From positions 62,001 to 126,000 of the forward strand of contig NZ_KB898711.1 of the NCBI RefSeq assembly GCF_000377745.1: 64,000 bases of DNA, in the 5' to 3' direction. Positions 27,620-37,344 of this stretch are shown here, in pieces. The position numbers were made by a program, and so were the translations under genes. Position 1 is the stretch's first letter, and the number at the start of each line of letters is the position of its first letter. The DNA is from Gilvimarinus chinensis DSM 19667 (GTDB lineage: Bacteria; Pseudomonadota; Gammaproteobacteria; Pseudomonadales; Cellvibrionaceae). A model generated the notes under the pieces. The model was not told the DNA's origin. It saw nothing but the letters and a program-made list of their open reading frames with translations, and ran no database searches.

Positions 27620-28729
27620 TTAAGCGTTACGCAAAACTTGCAACATGCGGCGCAAAGGTTCGGCGGCACCCCATAACAGTTGATCGCCAACCGTAAACGC
27701 ATTGAGGTACTCACCGCCCATACTCAGCTTACGCAACCGACCCACTGGCACAGTCAAGGTGCCAGTAACAGCCGTAGGCGTCAGATCACGCAAGGTTGAC
27801 TCTTTATCGTTCGGTACAACTTTCACCCAATCGTTGTGGCTTGCGAGCATATCTTCGATCTCAGCCAGAGGTATGTCTTTTTTCAGTTTTAGCGTCAGGG
27901 CCTGGGCGTGACAACGCATGGCGCCAATGCGCACGCACGTTCCATCCAGCGGAATGGGGTTGCCGTCGTTACCAAGGATTTTGTTGGTTTCAGCCTGAGC
28001 CTTCCACTCTTCGCGGCTTTGACCGTTGTCTAACTGACTGTCGATAAAAGGAAGCACACTGCCGGCCAAGGGAGCACCGAAGTTTTCGGTGGGGAACTCG
28101 CCCGAGCGCATAATTGCCGCCACTTTGCTGTCGATATCCAAAATGGCCGACGCAGGATCAGCCAGCTCGCTGGCCACACCGTCACGAATGGTACCCATCT
28201 GCTCAATCAGCTCGCGCATATTGCGCGCACCAGCGCCCGAAGCCGCCTGGTAAGTCATAGAGCTGGCCCACTCGACCAGATCATTGGCAAACAACCCACC
28301 CAGGCCCATAAGCATCAGACTAACGGTGCAATTGCCACCGATGTAATTTTTAACACCGCGCGCCAAACCGTCTTTAATAACGTTTAGGTTCACAGGATCG
28401 AGAACAATAATGGAATCTTTGTCCATACGCAGGCTTGAGGCCGCGTCAATCCAATACCCATCCCAGCCGGCGCCGCGCAAATCAGAAAACACCGCTTTGG
28501 TGTAATCACCGCCCTGACAGGAAATAATCGCATCGAGCTTTTTGAGCTCATCAATCGCGTAGGCATCTTTTAGGGGCGGCAGACCTTCGGCCACATTGGG
28601 CGCATCGCCACCGACATTAGAGGTGGTGAAAAATACCGGCTCGATGCCGTCGAAATCGTTCTCAGCTTGCATGCGCTCCATGAGTACAGAGCCGACCATA
28701 CCGCGCCAACCTACAAAACCTACTTTCAT
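27620..28729 (-). CDS. asd: Aspartate-semialdehyde dehydrogenase
   Basis: 369 aa from ATG 28729 ([20 protein letters not shown]); the frame is open further upstream but the extension is unlike the family. The enzyme reduces aspartyl phosphate to the semialdehyde for Lys, Met, Thr and diaminopimelate synthesis. The active-site Cys is in [31 protein letters not shown] and [16 protein letters not shown] mark the enteric-type enzyme. It lies 112 bp downstream of leuB, as in pseudomonads. Confidence 0.96.
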   Translation of the reverse strand: MKVGFVGWRGMVGSVLMERMQAENDFDGIEPVFFTTSNVGGDAPNVAEGLPPLKDAYAIDELKKLDAIISCQGGDYTKAVFSDLRGAGWDGYWIDAASSLRMDKDSIIVLDPVNLNVIKDGLARGVKNYIGGNCTVSLMLMGLGGLFANDLVEWASSMTYQAASGAGARNMRELIEQMGTIRDGVASELADPASAILDIDSKVAAIMRSGEFPTENFGAPLAGSVLPFIDSQLDNGQSREEWKAQAETNKILGNDGNPIPLDGTCVRIGAMRCHAQALTLKLKKDIPLAEIEDMLASHNDWVKVVPNDKESTLRDLTPTAVTGTLTVPVGRLRKLSMGGEYLNAFTVGDQLLWGAAEPLRRMLQVLRNA

Positions 28730-28841
28730 TTTATAACTCTCTGGTTTGAATGAATTAACGCTCTCCCCGGGCCTTGTGAGCACCGTTTTGAGCGCTATAT
28801 ATCTTGCCGCAAACAGCCTCTGGCTGCAAATTAACCAGCCT

Positions 28842-29915
28842 TTACAGGACGGCCAATACCGCATCACCCATGGCCGATGTAGTCACCTTAGTGCTTCCTT
28901 CGGTATAAATATCCGCCGTGCGAAGTCCTTGATCCAGCACTTTGCCGACAGCACTTTCTATGCACTCTGCCGCCTCGGTTAAACCCAGTGAATATCGTAG
29001 CATCATAGAGGCAGACAGTATTGTCGCCAGCGGATTGGCAATACCCTGACCGGCGATATCCGGCGCACTGCCGTGGCAAGGCTCGTACATACCCTGCCCG
29101 CTTTCATTCAAAGAAGCCGAAGGCAGCATACCGATTGAACCGGTGAGCATGGCAGCGGCGTCCGACAAAATATCGCCAAACATATTGCCAGTCACCAGCA
29201 CGTCGAACTGTTTAGGCGCGCGCACTAATTGCATGGCGGCGTTATCTACGTACATGTGTGACAGCTCTACATCTGGATACTCCGGTGCCAGGCGATCCAT
29301 CACTTCGCGCCACAAAATAGTAGCTTCAAGCACATTGGCTTTATCAACCGAACATACTTTTTTATTGCGCTTGCGGGCCATTTCAAAAGCGGTACGACCA
29401 ATACGCTCGATTTCGCTCTCACTGTATTTGTAGGTGTTGTAGCCTTCGCGCTCGCCATTTTCAAGCGTGCGAATGCCCCGTGGCTCACCAAAATAAATAC
29501 CGCCCGTCAGTTCACGAACAATCAGAATATCCAACCCCGAAACCACTTCTGGTTTAAGGCTGGACGCCTCGACCAACTGCGGATACAGAAGCGCCGGACG
29601 CAAGTTGGCGTACAACCCCAACTGAGAGCGAATTTTTAATAATCCGCGCTCGGGGCGAATGGCGCGATCAATAGTGTCCCACTTAGGGCCACCTACGGCC
29701 CCCAGTAAAATGGCATCGCAACCGCGGGCATTTTCTACTGCCGCGTCTGTTAGTGGCTCACCATGCTTATCAATAGACGCACCGCCTATTAGTTCTTCAA
29801 CAAAAGACAAGCCCAAACTGAATTTATCATTGACGGCGTTAAGCACACGCTGCGCTTCAGCCACAATCTCAGGGCCAATTCCATCGCCCGGTAAAATCAT
29901 AATTTTTTTAGACAC
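28842..29915 (-). CDS. leuB: 3-isopropylmalate dehydrogenase
   Basis: 357 aa, NAD-dependent oxidative decarboxylase of leucine synthesis. Motifs include [19 protein letters not shown], the substrate-binding [21 protein letters not shown], and [21 protein letters not shown] with the metal-binding Asp residues; [19 protein letters not shown] binds cofactor. It lies 40 bp after leuD, forming leuC-leuD-leuB. Confidence 0.96.
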   Translation of the reverse strand: MSKKIMILPGDGIGPEIVAEAQRVLNAVNDKFSLGLSFVEELIGGASIDKHGEPLTDAAVENARGCDAILLGAVGGPKWDTIDRAIRPERGLLKIRSQLGLYANLRPALLYPQLVEASSLKPEVVSGLDILIVRELTGGIYFGEPRGIRTLENGEREGYNTYKYSESEIERIGRTAFEMARKRNKKVCSVDKANVLEATILWREVMDRLAPEYPDVELSHMYVDNAAMQLVRAPKQFDVLVTGNMFGDILSDAAAMLTGSIGMLPSASLNESGQGMYEPCHGSAPDIAGQGIANPLATILSASMMLRYSLGLTEAAECIESAVGKVLDQGLRTADIYTEGSTKVTTSAMGDAVLAVL

Positions 29916-29955
29916 ACCAACTCCTAATATTTTTACTTAATGCTTTACGCACTGA

Positions 29956-30606
29956 TTAATTTTTTACCGCATCGAACAGCCACGGAGCACTCACGCGACG
30001 TTCAGACTCGTAAGCTTTGATGGCATCGGCTTGCTCCAGCGTCAAGCCGATATCGTCCAGACCATTCAGTAAGCAGTGCTTGCGGAATTCATCAATTTCA
30101 AAGGCAAAGGTTTCACCGCTTGGTGTAACAACCTGCTGACTCTGCAAATCAACCGTGAGCTGATAGCCCTCTGTTTGATACATTTGCTGAAACAACTGCT
30201 CGACAATTTCTTCACTGAGAATCAGTGGCAACAAGCCATTTTTAAAGCAGTTGTTGTAGAAAATATCCGCAAAGCTTGGCGCTATAATGCAGCGAAAGCC
30301 GTAATCATCCAGAGCCCAGGGCGCATGCTCGCGAGATGAACCACAACCAAAGTTTTTCCGTGTGAGTAAAATTTCGGCACCTTGATAACGCGCCTGATTG
30401 AGCGGAAACTCTTCGTTGATTGGGCGCCCCGTGCAGTCCTGATCGGGCTGACCCACATCCAAATAACGCAACTCATCAAATAAATTTTTACCAAACCCCG
30501 TACGCTTAATGGATTTCAAAAACTGTTTCGGGATAATCATATCGGTGTCGACATTGGCGCGATCCATCGGGGCGACAATGCCGGTTACTTGAGTAAAAGG
30601 CTTCAT
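29956..30606 (-). CDS. leuD: 3-isopropylmalate dehydratase small subunit
   Basis: 216 aa. Swivelling aconitase-like domain that pairs with LeuC to isomerise 2- to 3-isopropylmalate. [39 protein letters not shown] and the INEEFPLNQ segment are diagnostic. It begins 12 bp after the leuC stop. Confidence 0.96.
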   Translation of the reverse strand: MKPFTQVTGIVAPMDRANVDTDMIIPKQFLKSIKRTGFGKNLFDELRYLDVGQPDQDCTGRPINEEFPLNQARYQGAEILLTRKNFGCGSSREHAPWALDDYGFRCIIAPSFADIFYNNCFKNGLLPLILSEEIVEQLFQQMYQTEGYQLTVDLQSQQVVTPSGETFAFEIDEFRKHCLLNGLDDIGLTLEQADAIKAYESERRVSAPWLFDAVKN

Positions 30607-30618
30607 ACTAACTCCCGC

Positions 30619-32046
30619 TTAACCGCGTACAAATTCACGAACATCTACAAAGTGGCCCGCCACACCAGCAGCTGCAGCCATCGCTGGGCTTACCAAGTGC
30701 GTGCGACCACCATACCCCTGACGCCCCTCAAAATTTCGATTGGACGTTGACGCGCAATGCTCACCCGAACCCAGTTTGTCGGCATTCATGGCAAGGCACA
30801 TAGAACAACCGGGTTCGCGCCACTCAAAACCTGCCTCTACAAAAATTTTGTCCAACCCTTCAGCCTCGGCCTGCGCCTTCACTAAGCCCGAGCCTGGCAC
30901 AACCATCGCTTGTTTGACGCTGTCGGCTTTTTTACGGCCTTTAACGACTTCGGCAGCGGCACGAATATCTTCGATACGCGAATTGGTGCACGAGCCTATA
31001 AAGACGCGATCAAGCTTGATATCCGCAATACGCTGACCGGCATTCAACCCCATGTACTCCAAAGCGCGAGCCATCCCTTCGCGTTTTACCGCGTCGGTCT
31101 CTGCTGCTGGGTCGGGCACATTGTCATGCACCCCCACCACCATTTCTGGCGATGTGCCCCAGCTCACCTGCGGCATAATCTCCGCGCCATTTAACACCAC
31201 GACTTCATCAAAATGAGCGCCTTCGTCAGACTTTAAGTCGCGCCAGGCCTCAACGGCACGCTCCCATACATCGCCACTGGGTGCATAAGCACGGCCTTTC
31301 ACATAGTTGATGGTAATGTCATCCACCGCCACCATGCCTGCACGTGCACCAGCCTCAATGGCCATATTGCAGACGGTCATGCGACCTTCCATACTCATGG
31401 CACGGAAAACATCACCCCCAAACTCAACAGCATAACCGGTGCCGCCAGCGGTACCGATTTTGGCAATTATCGCCAAGACAACGTCTTTGGGTGTGACGCC
31501 CTCGCCCAATTCACCATCGACACGAATCAACATGTTTTTCATTTTTTTAGCGACTAAGGTTTGGGTCGCCAACACATGCTCAACCTCGCTGGTGCCAATC
31601 CCGTGAGCCAGAGCGCCCAAGGCACCATTGGTGGCCGTGTGAGAGTCGCCGCACACAATGGTCATGCCGGGCAAACAGGCACCAGACTCAGGCCCAATAA
31701 CATGCACAATACCTTGGCGTTGATCGTTAATTTTGTATTCTACGATGCCAAATTCATCGCAGTTATCGTCCAAGGTTTTTACCTGAATCAAAGAGACCGG
31801 ATCTTCGATACCGCTGATACCAGAAGCACGCTCTTTAACCGTCGTAGGTACGTTGTGGTCTGGCGTAGCCAGCACCGAATCCACCCGCCACGGCGTTCTT
31901 CCCGCCATACGTAAGCCTTCAAAAGCTTGCGGTGAAGTCACCTCATGAACAATGTGTCGGTCAATATAGATAAGGGCAGAGCCGTCGTCGCGCTGCTGTA
32001 CAAGGTGGGCATCCCACAACTTGTCATAAAGGGTTTTTGCGGCCAT
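30619..32046 (-). CDS. leuC: 3-isopropylmalate dehydratase large subunit
   Basis: 475 aa aconitase-family protein carrying a [4Fe-4S] cluster. Cluster cysteines lie in [18 protein letters not shown] and in [36 protein letters not shown] is also present. It is the first gene of the leuCDB set, and a LysR gene is transcribed divergently 135 bp away, which points to local control. Confidence 0.96.
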   Translation of the reverse strand: MAAKTLYDKLWDAHLVQQRDDGSALIYIDRHIVHEVTSPQAFEGLRMAGRTPWRVDSVLATPDHNVPTTVKERASGISGIEDPVSLIQVKTLDDNCDEFGIVEYKINDQRQGIVHVIGPESGACLPGMTIVCGDSHTATNGALGALAHGIGTSEVEHVLATQTLVAKKMKNMLIRVDGELGEGVTPKDVVLAIIAKIGTAGGTGYAVEFGGDVFRAMSMEGRMTVCNMAIEAGARAGMVAVDDITINYVKGRAYAPSGDVWERAVEAWRDLKSDEGAHFDEVVVLNGAEIMPQVSWGTSPEMVVGVHDNVPDPAAETDAVKREGMARALEYMGLNAGQRIADIKLDRVFIGSCTNSRIEDIRAAAEVVKGRKKADSVKQAMVVPGSGLVKAQAEAEGLDKIFVEAGFEWREPGCSMCLAMNADKLGSGEHCASTSNRNFEGRQGYGGRTHLVSPAMAAAAGVAGHFVDVREFVRG

Positions 32047-32151
32047 GTGTACCTCGGCATTGGCTAATCAGGATTGCTCGCTTCAGCGATTTCTTCACTT
32101 ATGGTATGCGCGACCAAAGAATAAAACAAACTTATATTTTTTATATTTTCC

Positions 32152-32166
32152 ATTCCAATCAGGAAT
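32152..32166. promoter_or_regulatory. Dyad in the leuC / LysR divergent promoter region
   Basis: ATTCC-AATCA-GGAAT is a perfect 5-bp inverted repeat with a 5-bp spacer, 16 bp before the LysR-gene ATG. LysR regulators bind such T-N11-A dyads next to their own divergent promoters. That this regulator uses it is inference. Confidence 0.45.
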
Positions 32167-32181
32167 AGATATACTCAGAAT

Positions 32182-33045
32182 ATGGACACTCAACATCTTG
32201 CAACTTTTATAACCGTGGCCGAAAGCGGCTCCTTTTCAGCAGCGGCAGAGCGCCTTCACTTGACCCAGCCTGCGGTTAGCAAACGCATCGCTCTTCTCGA
32301 GCAACGTCTGAATACCGATCTGTTTGATCGTGTGGGCAAACATATACACATCAATCGCGCAGGCGAGCTATTGTTACCCCACGCCAGAAATATTACCCAA
32401 AGCCTCCACAATGCCGAGCGCGCTATCGCAGAGCTTACGGGAAGCGTTAGTGGGAAGTTAAGCATCGCCACCAGCCACCACATTGGCTTGCACCGCCTGC
32501 CTCCCGTGCTGAGCCGTTTCACTCACCAGCACCCCGAAGTCGTTTTAGATTTACATTTTTTAGATTCGGAAAAAGCCATGCAAGCGGTTTTGCAAGGTAA
32601 CTTTGATCTGGGTGTGATCACATTGCCAGACACACTGCCCTCCGCCGTCGCTGCCACCAGCGTATGGCGTGACGATTTATGCTTCGCAGTATCCGCCTCG
32701 CACCCTCTGGCAAACCAGCAAGTTAACCTGGCAAGCCTCACCAAGTACCAGGCCATACTACCCGACAGCAACACTTACACTACCGCGCAAGTACAAAAGC
32801 TGTTTGATAAAAGAGGCTTACCCTTAACCATTAATATGGTTACCAACCATTTGGACACCATAAAAATGATGGTATCTATTGGGCTGGGCTGGGGTGTACT
32901 GCCCCGCTTGCTACTGGACGAGTCTCTCGCAACGGTTGATGTCAAACTCAAGCCCATGCACCGCGAGCTGGGTGCCATCGTGCACCGCGAGCGAAGCCAA
33001 AGCAACGCCTGCCAAATGTTTTTACAATGCTTAAAGGATAAATAG
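32182..33045 (+). CDS. LysR-family transcriptional regulator
   Basis: 287 aa. The N-terminal winged helix-turn-helix reads FITVAESGSFSAAAERLHLT followed by QPAVSKRIALLEQRL. A substrate-binding domain begins at GKLSIATSHHIGLHRLPPVL. The gene is divergent from leuCDB in the position of the pseudomonad LysR gene next to leuC (PA3122 type), so regulation of leucine synthesis is plausible but unproven. The effector is unknown. Confidence 0.88.
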   Translation: MDTQHLATFITVAESGSFSAAAERLHLTQPAVSKRIALLEQRLNTDLFDRVGKHIHINRAGELLLPHARNITQSLHNAERAIAELTGSVSGKLSIATSHHIGLHRLPPVLSRFTHQHPEVVLDLHFLDSEKAMQAVLQGNFDLGVITLPDTLPSAVAATSVWRDDLCFAVSASHPLANQQVNLASLTKYQAILPDSNTYTTAQVQKLFDKRGLPLTINMVTNHLDTIKMMVSIGLGWGVLPRLLLDESLATVDVKLKPMHRELGAIVHRERSQSNACQMFLQCLKDK

Positions 33046-33092
33046 ATAATGCTATTATCTTGCCCGCCACAACATCAGTTACAGGATTTTCC

Positions 33093-33782
33093 ATGAAGAA
33101 GTTTGCATCCGTTATTGCCCTCACCACACTCGCCCCCTTAAGTGTCGCCGACGTTCTCGCCATTAAGGCCGATGCTGGCCTATGGCGCACAGATTACGAT
33201 GGCGAACTGGGCGGTATAAACACCTCGGACTTAGGTTATACGGACGAAAACAGCCGATTTTTTCATCTCGCCTTTGAACACCCCATTCCTTTACTACCGA
33301 ACGCTCGGCTGGCCTATACAGACATCAACGCCAGCCGCTCAATCCGCTGGAATAACCAGCAAATTGTCGACTCTAAAATAGATGTGAGTCACATAGACGC
33401 TACCGCGTATTACGAGATTCTGGACAACTGGATCAATGTCGATTTAGGTATTTCTTTACGCCAGTTTGATGGCGAGATCAATGCCGACCTTCTCGGCTCC
33501 GAGAGCGGCATTTCCGTGGATGACGTAGTCCCCATGGGGTATGCGTTACTCGAAGCTGAATTGCCCTTTACCGGCTGGAGAGCGGGAGTTGAACTTAATA
33601 TCACCGACTTTGATGATTACAAAGTCAGCGATTACACCCTAAAACTTAAGTACCTTTTTGATGCAGTGGTGGATGTAGGCTTTGAAGGAGGCTATCGCTC
33701 ATTCAGTCTCACACTGAACAAGAGCTACGGCGCGGACCTTGACTTAACCGGTCCTTACGCGTCTTTGGTAATGGAGTTCTAA
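33093..33782 (+). CDS. TIGR04219-family outer-membrane beta-barrel protein
   Basis: 229 aa from ATG 33093 (MKKFASVIALTTLAPLSVAD); ACAGGATTTTCC lies before it. A signal peptide ends near residue 20, then alternating strands fit a small outer-membrane barrel: LAIKADAGLWRTDYDGELGG, FFHLAFEHPIPLLPNARLAY, and a final YASLVMEF with terminal Phe. These features match the TIGR04219 family, whose function is unknown. It lies 47 bp after the LysR gene and is convergent with the kinase gene. Confidence 0.8.
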   Translation: MKKFASVIALTTLAPLSVADVLAIKADAGLWRTDYDGELGGINTSDLGYTDENSRFFHLAFEHPIPLLPNARLAYTDINASRSIRWNNQQIVDSKIDVSHIDATAYYEILDNWINVDLGISLRQFDGEINADLLGSESGISVDDVVPMGYALLEAELPFTGWRAGVELNITDFDDYKVSDYTLKLKYLFDAVVDVGFEGGYRSFSLTLNKSYGADLDLTGPYASLVMEF

Positions 33783-33812
33783 CAAACCAAGCAACAGGAT
33801 TGTGAACTTACC

Positions 33813-33840
33813 CCCGCAGCCGATCCTTTTCAGCTGCGGG
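33813..33840. terminator. Hairpin between convergent TIGR04219 and kinase genes
   Basis: CCCGCAGC (33813-33820) pairs with GCTGCGGG (33833-33840). It overlaps the last codons of the kinase gene and has no T run in either direction, so its action as a terminator is uncertain. Confidence 0.4.
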
Positions 33841-35131
33841 AAACTTGGCGACACGGCCAGCGGCACTCAAACCTCGCTCCCCCCAAGCGCCGAGGGTCAC
33901 AAGCGCGAACTTCTCCCCCATGCCAGCTCATCACTCGTTTAACAATCGCCAAGCCCAAGCCAAATCCTTTCGTGTCTTTCTCCGGCACCTGCTTTAAGCG
34001 CGTAAACGTAGCAAATACACGAGGCCGGTCTTGCTCAGCTATGCCGGGCCCATCATCCTCTACAGCAACGAAGTAATCACCGCCCACCATGCTTAGCTCA
34101 ATCAGTATTTTTTTATCCGCGTAGCGTGCCGCATTACCCAGCAGGTTTTGCAGCACCCGTTCCATTAATGGCCACTCGCAAAACACCACAAGGTCGCCCC
34201 ACTGGTTATCTACCTTAAATTCAAGGTGTTGATAGCTTTGCTGCAATCGCACGCATAAATCGTTCACCAAGTCTTCAAACGCAGCAGCCGGCTCGCCTTG
34301 CATGACTAACTGTTGCGTTTGCGCCTCAAACCCGGCGTAACCCAACAATTGAGTGATCAACGAATCCATATCGCTAACGTCCGTTCGCAAACTCACAAGC
34401 TGCCGGGCAATAACTTCACGATCATCGCTTGCTTGCGCGAGCTCCAGCGCAAACTTCATACGCGCCAAGGGCGTGCGCAATTCATGAGACACGGCGTAGG
34501 TCATTTCTTTATAACTGGCCAGCAGCTCATCAATACGCGACTGCATGCGGTTAAACTCCATAGACACCTGATACACCTGCGAACGCACGCTAAGCTGGAT
34601 ACGACGGCCAGTAGCTCCGGCGCGCCCAAACGCCCGAGCTTGCGCCTCTAGCGATCGCAAATCACGCACTAACGGCCACACCCAAAGGTAAATAACCAGA
34701 GCTAGCAATAAATAAAACAACGCTAAATAAACGCCGTACCAACGCCCCTCTGCGGATTGCGGCATAATCACCCGCAACACCCATTCTGAATCAGGAATGA
34801 GAGCGTAAAGTTGCCGCCCGCCTTCAGCATTCAAAAGCAGGGGCTCGCCCGTCAATAATTCTTCAGCCAGGGGGGTGTCAGCTACATCATCGCGGCGATA
34901 AATGCGGCCGTGCAGAGTAAGGGTTTGCAATTTTTGCTGTAAAAATGTCCGCTGCTCTGATGTGGGCACGGAGGACAGCTGGCCAGCCAGCTCAATGATA
35001 AATGCACGCTCTACAGGTGATACAGAGCTGTTATTCGAGTCATATTGATATAAGCGGTCCAAGCCCCAGCCAGCCAGCAAAATCACCAGCACCACCACGA
35101 CATAAAGGGTTAAGAAAGTGCGCTTTAGCAC
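33830..35131 (-). CDS. Sensor histidine kinase (HAMP, HisKA, HATPase_c)
   Basis: 433 aa inner-membrane kinase. The first helix is LTLYVVVVLVILLAGWGLDR; a periplasmic sensor of about 100 residues follows; the second helix is YLALFYLLLALVIYLWVWPL. Then come a HAMP linker, the H-box YAVSHELRTPLARMKFALEL with the phospho-accepting His, and ATP-binding boxes including LQNLLGNAARYADKK, VEDDGPGIAEQDRPRV and GFGLGLAIVKRV. It lies 10 bp after its response regulator. The signal is unknown. Confidence 0.92.
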   Translation of the reverse strand: MLKRTFLTLYVVVVLVILLAGWGLDRLYQYDSNNSSVSPVERAFIIELAGQLSSVPTSEQRTFLQQKLQTLTLHGRIYRRDDVADTPLAEELLTGEPLLLNAEGGRQLYALIPDSEWVLRVIMPQSAEGRWYGVYLALFYLLLALVIYLWVWPLVRDLRSLEAQARAFGRAGATGRRIQLSVRSQVYQVSMEFNRMQSRIDELLASYKEMTYAVSHELRTPLARMKFALELAQASDDREVIARQLVSLRTDVSDMDSLITQLLGYAGFEAQTQQLVMQGEPAAAFEDLVNDLCVRLQQSYQHLEFKVDNQWGDLVVFCEWPLMERVLQNLLGNAARYADKKILIELSMVGGDYFVAVEDDGPGIAEQDRPRVFATFTRLKQVPEKDTKGFGLGLAIVKRVMSWHGGEVRACDPRRLGGARFECRWPCRQVSRS

Positions 35132-35141
35132 TTATTCAGCC

Positions 35142-35828
35142 CTACCAGGCATCTTCGACTAACATATACCCCTTCCCCCAAACCGTCTTAATTCGAGAAG
35201 GGTTATCGCTGCTATCACCTAATTTTTTGCGTAAATGTGATACACGAACGTCTACCGTACGATCAAGACCATCGTAGGGACGACTACAGATTGTGGTAAA
35301 CAGGTATTCTCGACTTAACACCTTACCGGGCTGTTTTGCCAAAGTGAGCAGCAAATCAAACTCATGACTAGACAAAGGTACTAATTCCCCGGCCAGGGTC
35401 ACTTCCCGGGCGCTAGTGCGAATGGCCAATCCGCCAACATGAATATCTTCAACCTCGTTAGGAGCCCGCTGGGTGCGTCGCAATAGCGCGTGAATTCTGG
35501 CGAGCAATACGCGAGGTTCAGCGGGCTTAACCACATAATCGTCCGCCCCGACTTCAAACCCCAACACCTGATCTGCATCGGCGTCACGCGCCGTCAACAT
35601 GAGAATAGGCCCCTCGTAGGCACCGCGTATTTCCTTACAGATTGTGATTCCGTCTTTGCCGGGCAGGTTTAAATCCAGTATCAATATGTCTGGCTGCAAG
35701 CTCTGCACTTGGCGAGGCACGTTTAAACCGTAAGACTCAACCACCACAGTCAGCCCATTTGCCTGCAAATAATCCTTTACCAGAGCGGCAAGGCGTTCAT
35801 CATCTTCAGCCAGTAGCACCACACTCAT
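35142..35828 (-). CDS. OmpR/PhoB-family response regulator
   Basis: 228 aa. The receiver domain has acidic pocket LLAEDDERL, phospho-acceptor Asp52 in DILILDLNLPGKDG, and Lys101 in YVVKPAEP. The C-terminal winged helix shows LVPLSSHEFDLLLTLAKQPG and TVDVRVSHLRKKLGD. Its ATG shares one base with the DUF3019 stop (TAATG), and the kinase gene follows 10 bp later, so the unit is one operon. Confidence 0.94.
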   Translation of the reverse strand: MSVVLLAEDDERLAALVKDYLQANGLTVVVESYGLNVPRQVQSLQPDILILDLNLPGKDGITICKEIRGAYEGPILMLTARDADADQVLGFEVGADDYVVKPAEPRVLLARIHALLRRTQRAPNEVEDIHVGGLAIRTSAREVTLAGELVPLSSHEFDLLLTLAKQPGKVLSREYLFTTICSRPYDGLDRTVDVRVSHLRKKLGDSSDNPSRIKTVWGKGYMLVEDAW

Positions 35829-36208
35829 TAAAAAAAGCTCCAGGGGTTACGGCGGCGACGGCGATACTTTTGGGCATCGGCCACCACTTCAAAAGCAGCA
35901 GAGGCCAGCACTTTCCTCTGGGCCTCTGCAGTGTCAATTAGCTGGAAATATATGTCATCTTGTGCCGCCAACATCGACGTGTAATTTCCGTTACGGCTAT
36001 GCTCCCAACAGCGTATAGGCTTTTGCGAGCCGCTGGCATACAAACAGGCAGAATAAGACTGTTCAGCGCTCCAACTGATTTGCACTTCATCATCGCAGAC
36101 CTGCTCGCCGCGCTCAAGAATGCAAAGACTGGGGCGGATTTCAAGCTGTACCGCGGCTGCCTCATCCCCATACGTCTTAACCGTTATTAATAGCGACGCG
36201 AATAACAT
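35828..36208 (-). CDS. DUF3019 domain secreted protein
   Basis: 126 aa from ATG 36208 (MLFASLLITVKTYGDEAAAV), 13 bp after the MipA/OmpV stop. A short signal sequence is followed by a single small domain with four cysteines: ILERGEQVCDDEVQISW, SYSACLYASGSQKPIRCWEH, and a first Cys in LEIRPSLC. The C-terminus is very basic (QKYRRRRRNPW). DUF3019 genes recur between MipA/OmpV genes and OmpR-type two-component systems in marine gammaproteobacteria. A periplasmic accessory or signal-sensing role is inference. Confidence 0.75.
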   Translation of the reverse strand: MLFASLLITVKTYGDEAAAVQLEIRPSLCILERGEQVCDDEVQISWSAEQSYSACLYASGSQKPIRCWEHSRNGNYTSMLAAQDDIYFQLIDTAEAQRKVLASAAFEVVADAQKYRRRRRNPWSFF

Positions 36209-36221
36209 CCATTTACCGCAT

Positions 36222-37238
36222 TTAAAAATGATACACCCCTCCAACGAATATCGTGGTAGAAGTGCTCTTTTCGACCAACGGGCTGTTGGTAATCCCGTCA
36301 CCCAACCATTTATTATGGAGGGTGGCCTGAAAAGTCCAGCTGGGGCTGATGGGGCGTATCCAATCAAGCCGCACAAAGGGTGTCAGGGTATCCTCACCGC
36401 TGTAGTACAGCTCACGAATATCCCCCACATCCGAGGCGTCCAAGCCGTAGTAATAATCGATGATTTTTTCCGACTGCCAGACAAAACCACCTGCCAGTGT
36501 GAATAAATTCTTCTCGCCCTTAAGGCGGTAATCCAGCCCCGCACGCAGCTCTTGCCCTTCGTGCACACGAGAAACATCCTGCAAGGCCTGTACACTGAAC
36601 ACGGCAGGCCCCGCATAATAGGCATATTCCAAACCTGCCAAAGCAGCCATGCGACGCTTGCCTATATCATCTAGAGTGATTATTTCGCGTTCAAGCTGAG
36701 GGCTTGCGACGTGAGTTTTATGGAAAAATTCGCTGGGACCATCGCGGTCTGTGGTGGTGGGCGTGGTAGTCTCATCTACAGGCGGAGCCAACTCAATGGG
36801 GTCTGATGCAGAGCCCAAACTGTCATTTGAGTTAACAACACCACCAAAGCTAAAGCCTCCCCCAGTGCCTTCAATCACAAAGTTGCCCAGACTCAAATCA
36901 TTAAAATACATCTGGTCCAGACCCAGCGTAGCCACCGCATTGAGCATGTGACGCGGCTGTTCCAGCAAGGTGACTCCAGCCGAGGTGGTATCCAGAAAAA
37001 AACGCTCACCGTAGTAACTGATTTCCGGCAATATCACCAGTGGTATATCGTCGCCGTCCACTAAAGGATTGGTACGCAAGCCCAGCCCTAAGCCAACCGA
37101 GAACTGCCAGCTGCCCACACTCATGCAGTCATCGGGGTTGGCCACACAGTACTCATCACTGGCCAGACTTAAGGGCGTCGCCAGCAAAAAGGTCAGGCAC
37201 ACAAACCCACGTAAAGAGAATTTAATCAAAAGAAACAC
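36222..37238 (-). CDS. MipA/OmpV family outer-membrane protein
   Basis: 338 aa from GTG 37238. A signal peptide ends near TPLSLASDEYC; the barrel then begins WQFSVGLGLGLRTNPLVDGD and ends IFVGGVYHF with terminal Phe. MipA/OmpV proteins are scaffold or porin-like barrels. About 60 residues of Gly/Ser/Thr-rich linker (TPTTTDRDGPSEFF region) interrupt the middle, probably a long surface loop. It heads the mipA-DUF3019-RR-HK unit. Confidence 0.82.
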   Translation of the reverse strand: MFLLIKFSLRGFVCLTFLLATPLSLASDEYCVANPDDCMSVGSWQFSVGLGLGLRTNPLVDGDDIPLVILPEISYYGERFFLDTTSAGVTLLEQPRHMLNAVATLGLDQMYFNDLSLGNFVIEGTGGGFSFGGVVNSNDSLGSASDPIELAPPVDETTTPTTTDRDGPSEFFHKTHVASPQLEREIITLDDIGKRRMAALAGLEYAYYAGPAVFSVQALQDVSRVHEGQELRAGLDYRLKGEKNLFTLAGGFVWQSEKIIDYYYGLDASDVGDIRELYYSGEDTLTPFVRLDWIRPISPSWTFQATLHNKWLGDGITNSPLVEKSTSTTIFVGGVYHF

Positions 37239-37344
37239 CCAGTATTCATCAACCTCTTACTATAAAAAGTTGCGCACACTAACGCCATGGCCAGTGACGC
37301 ACTTTTTGTAATAGATTGTTACCCAAACCAATAGGCTAAGCGGG

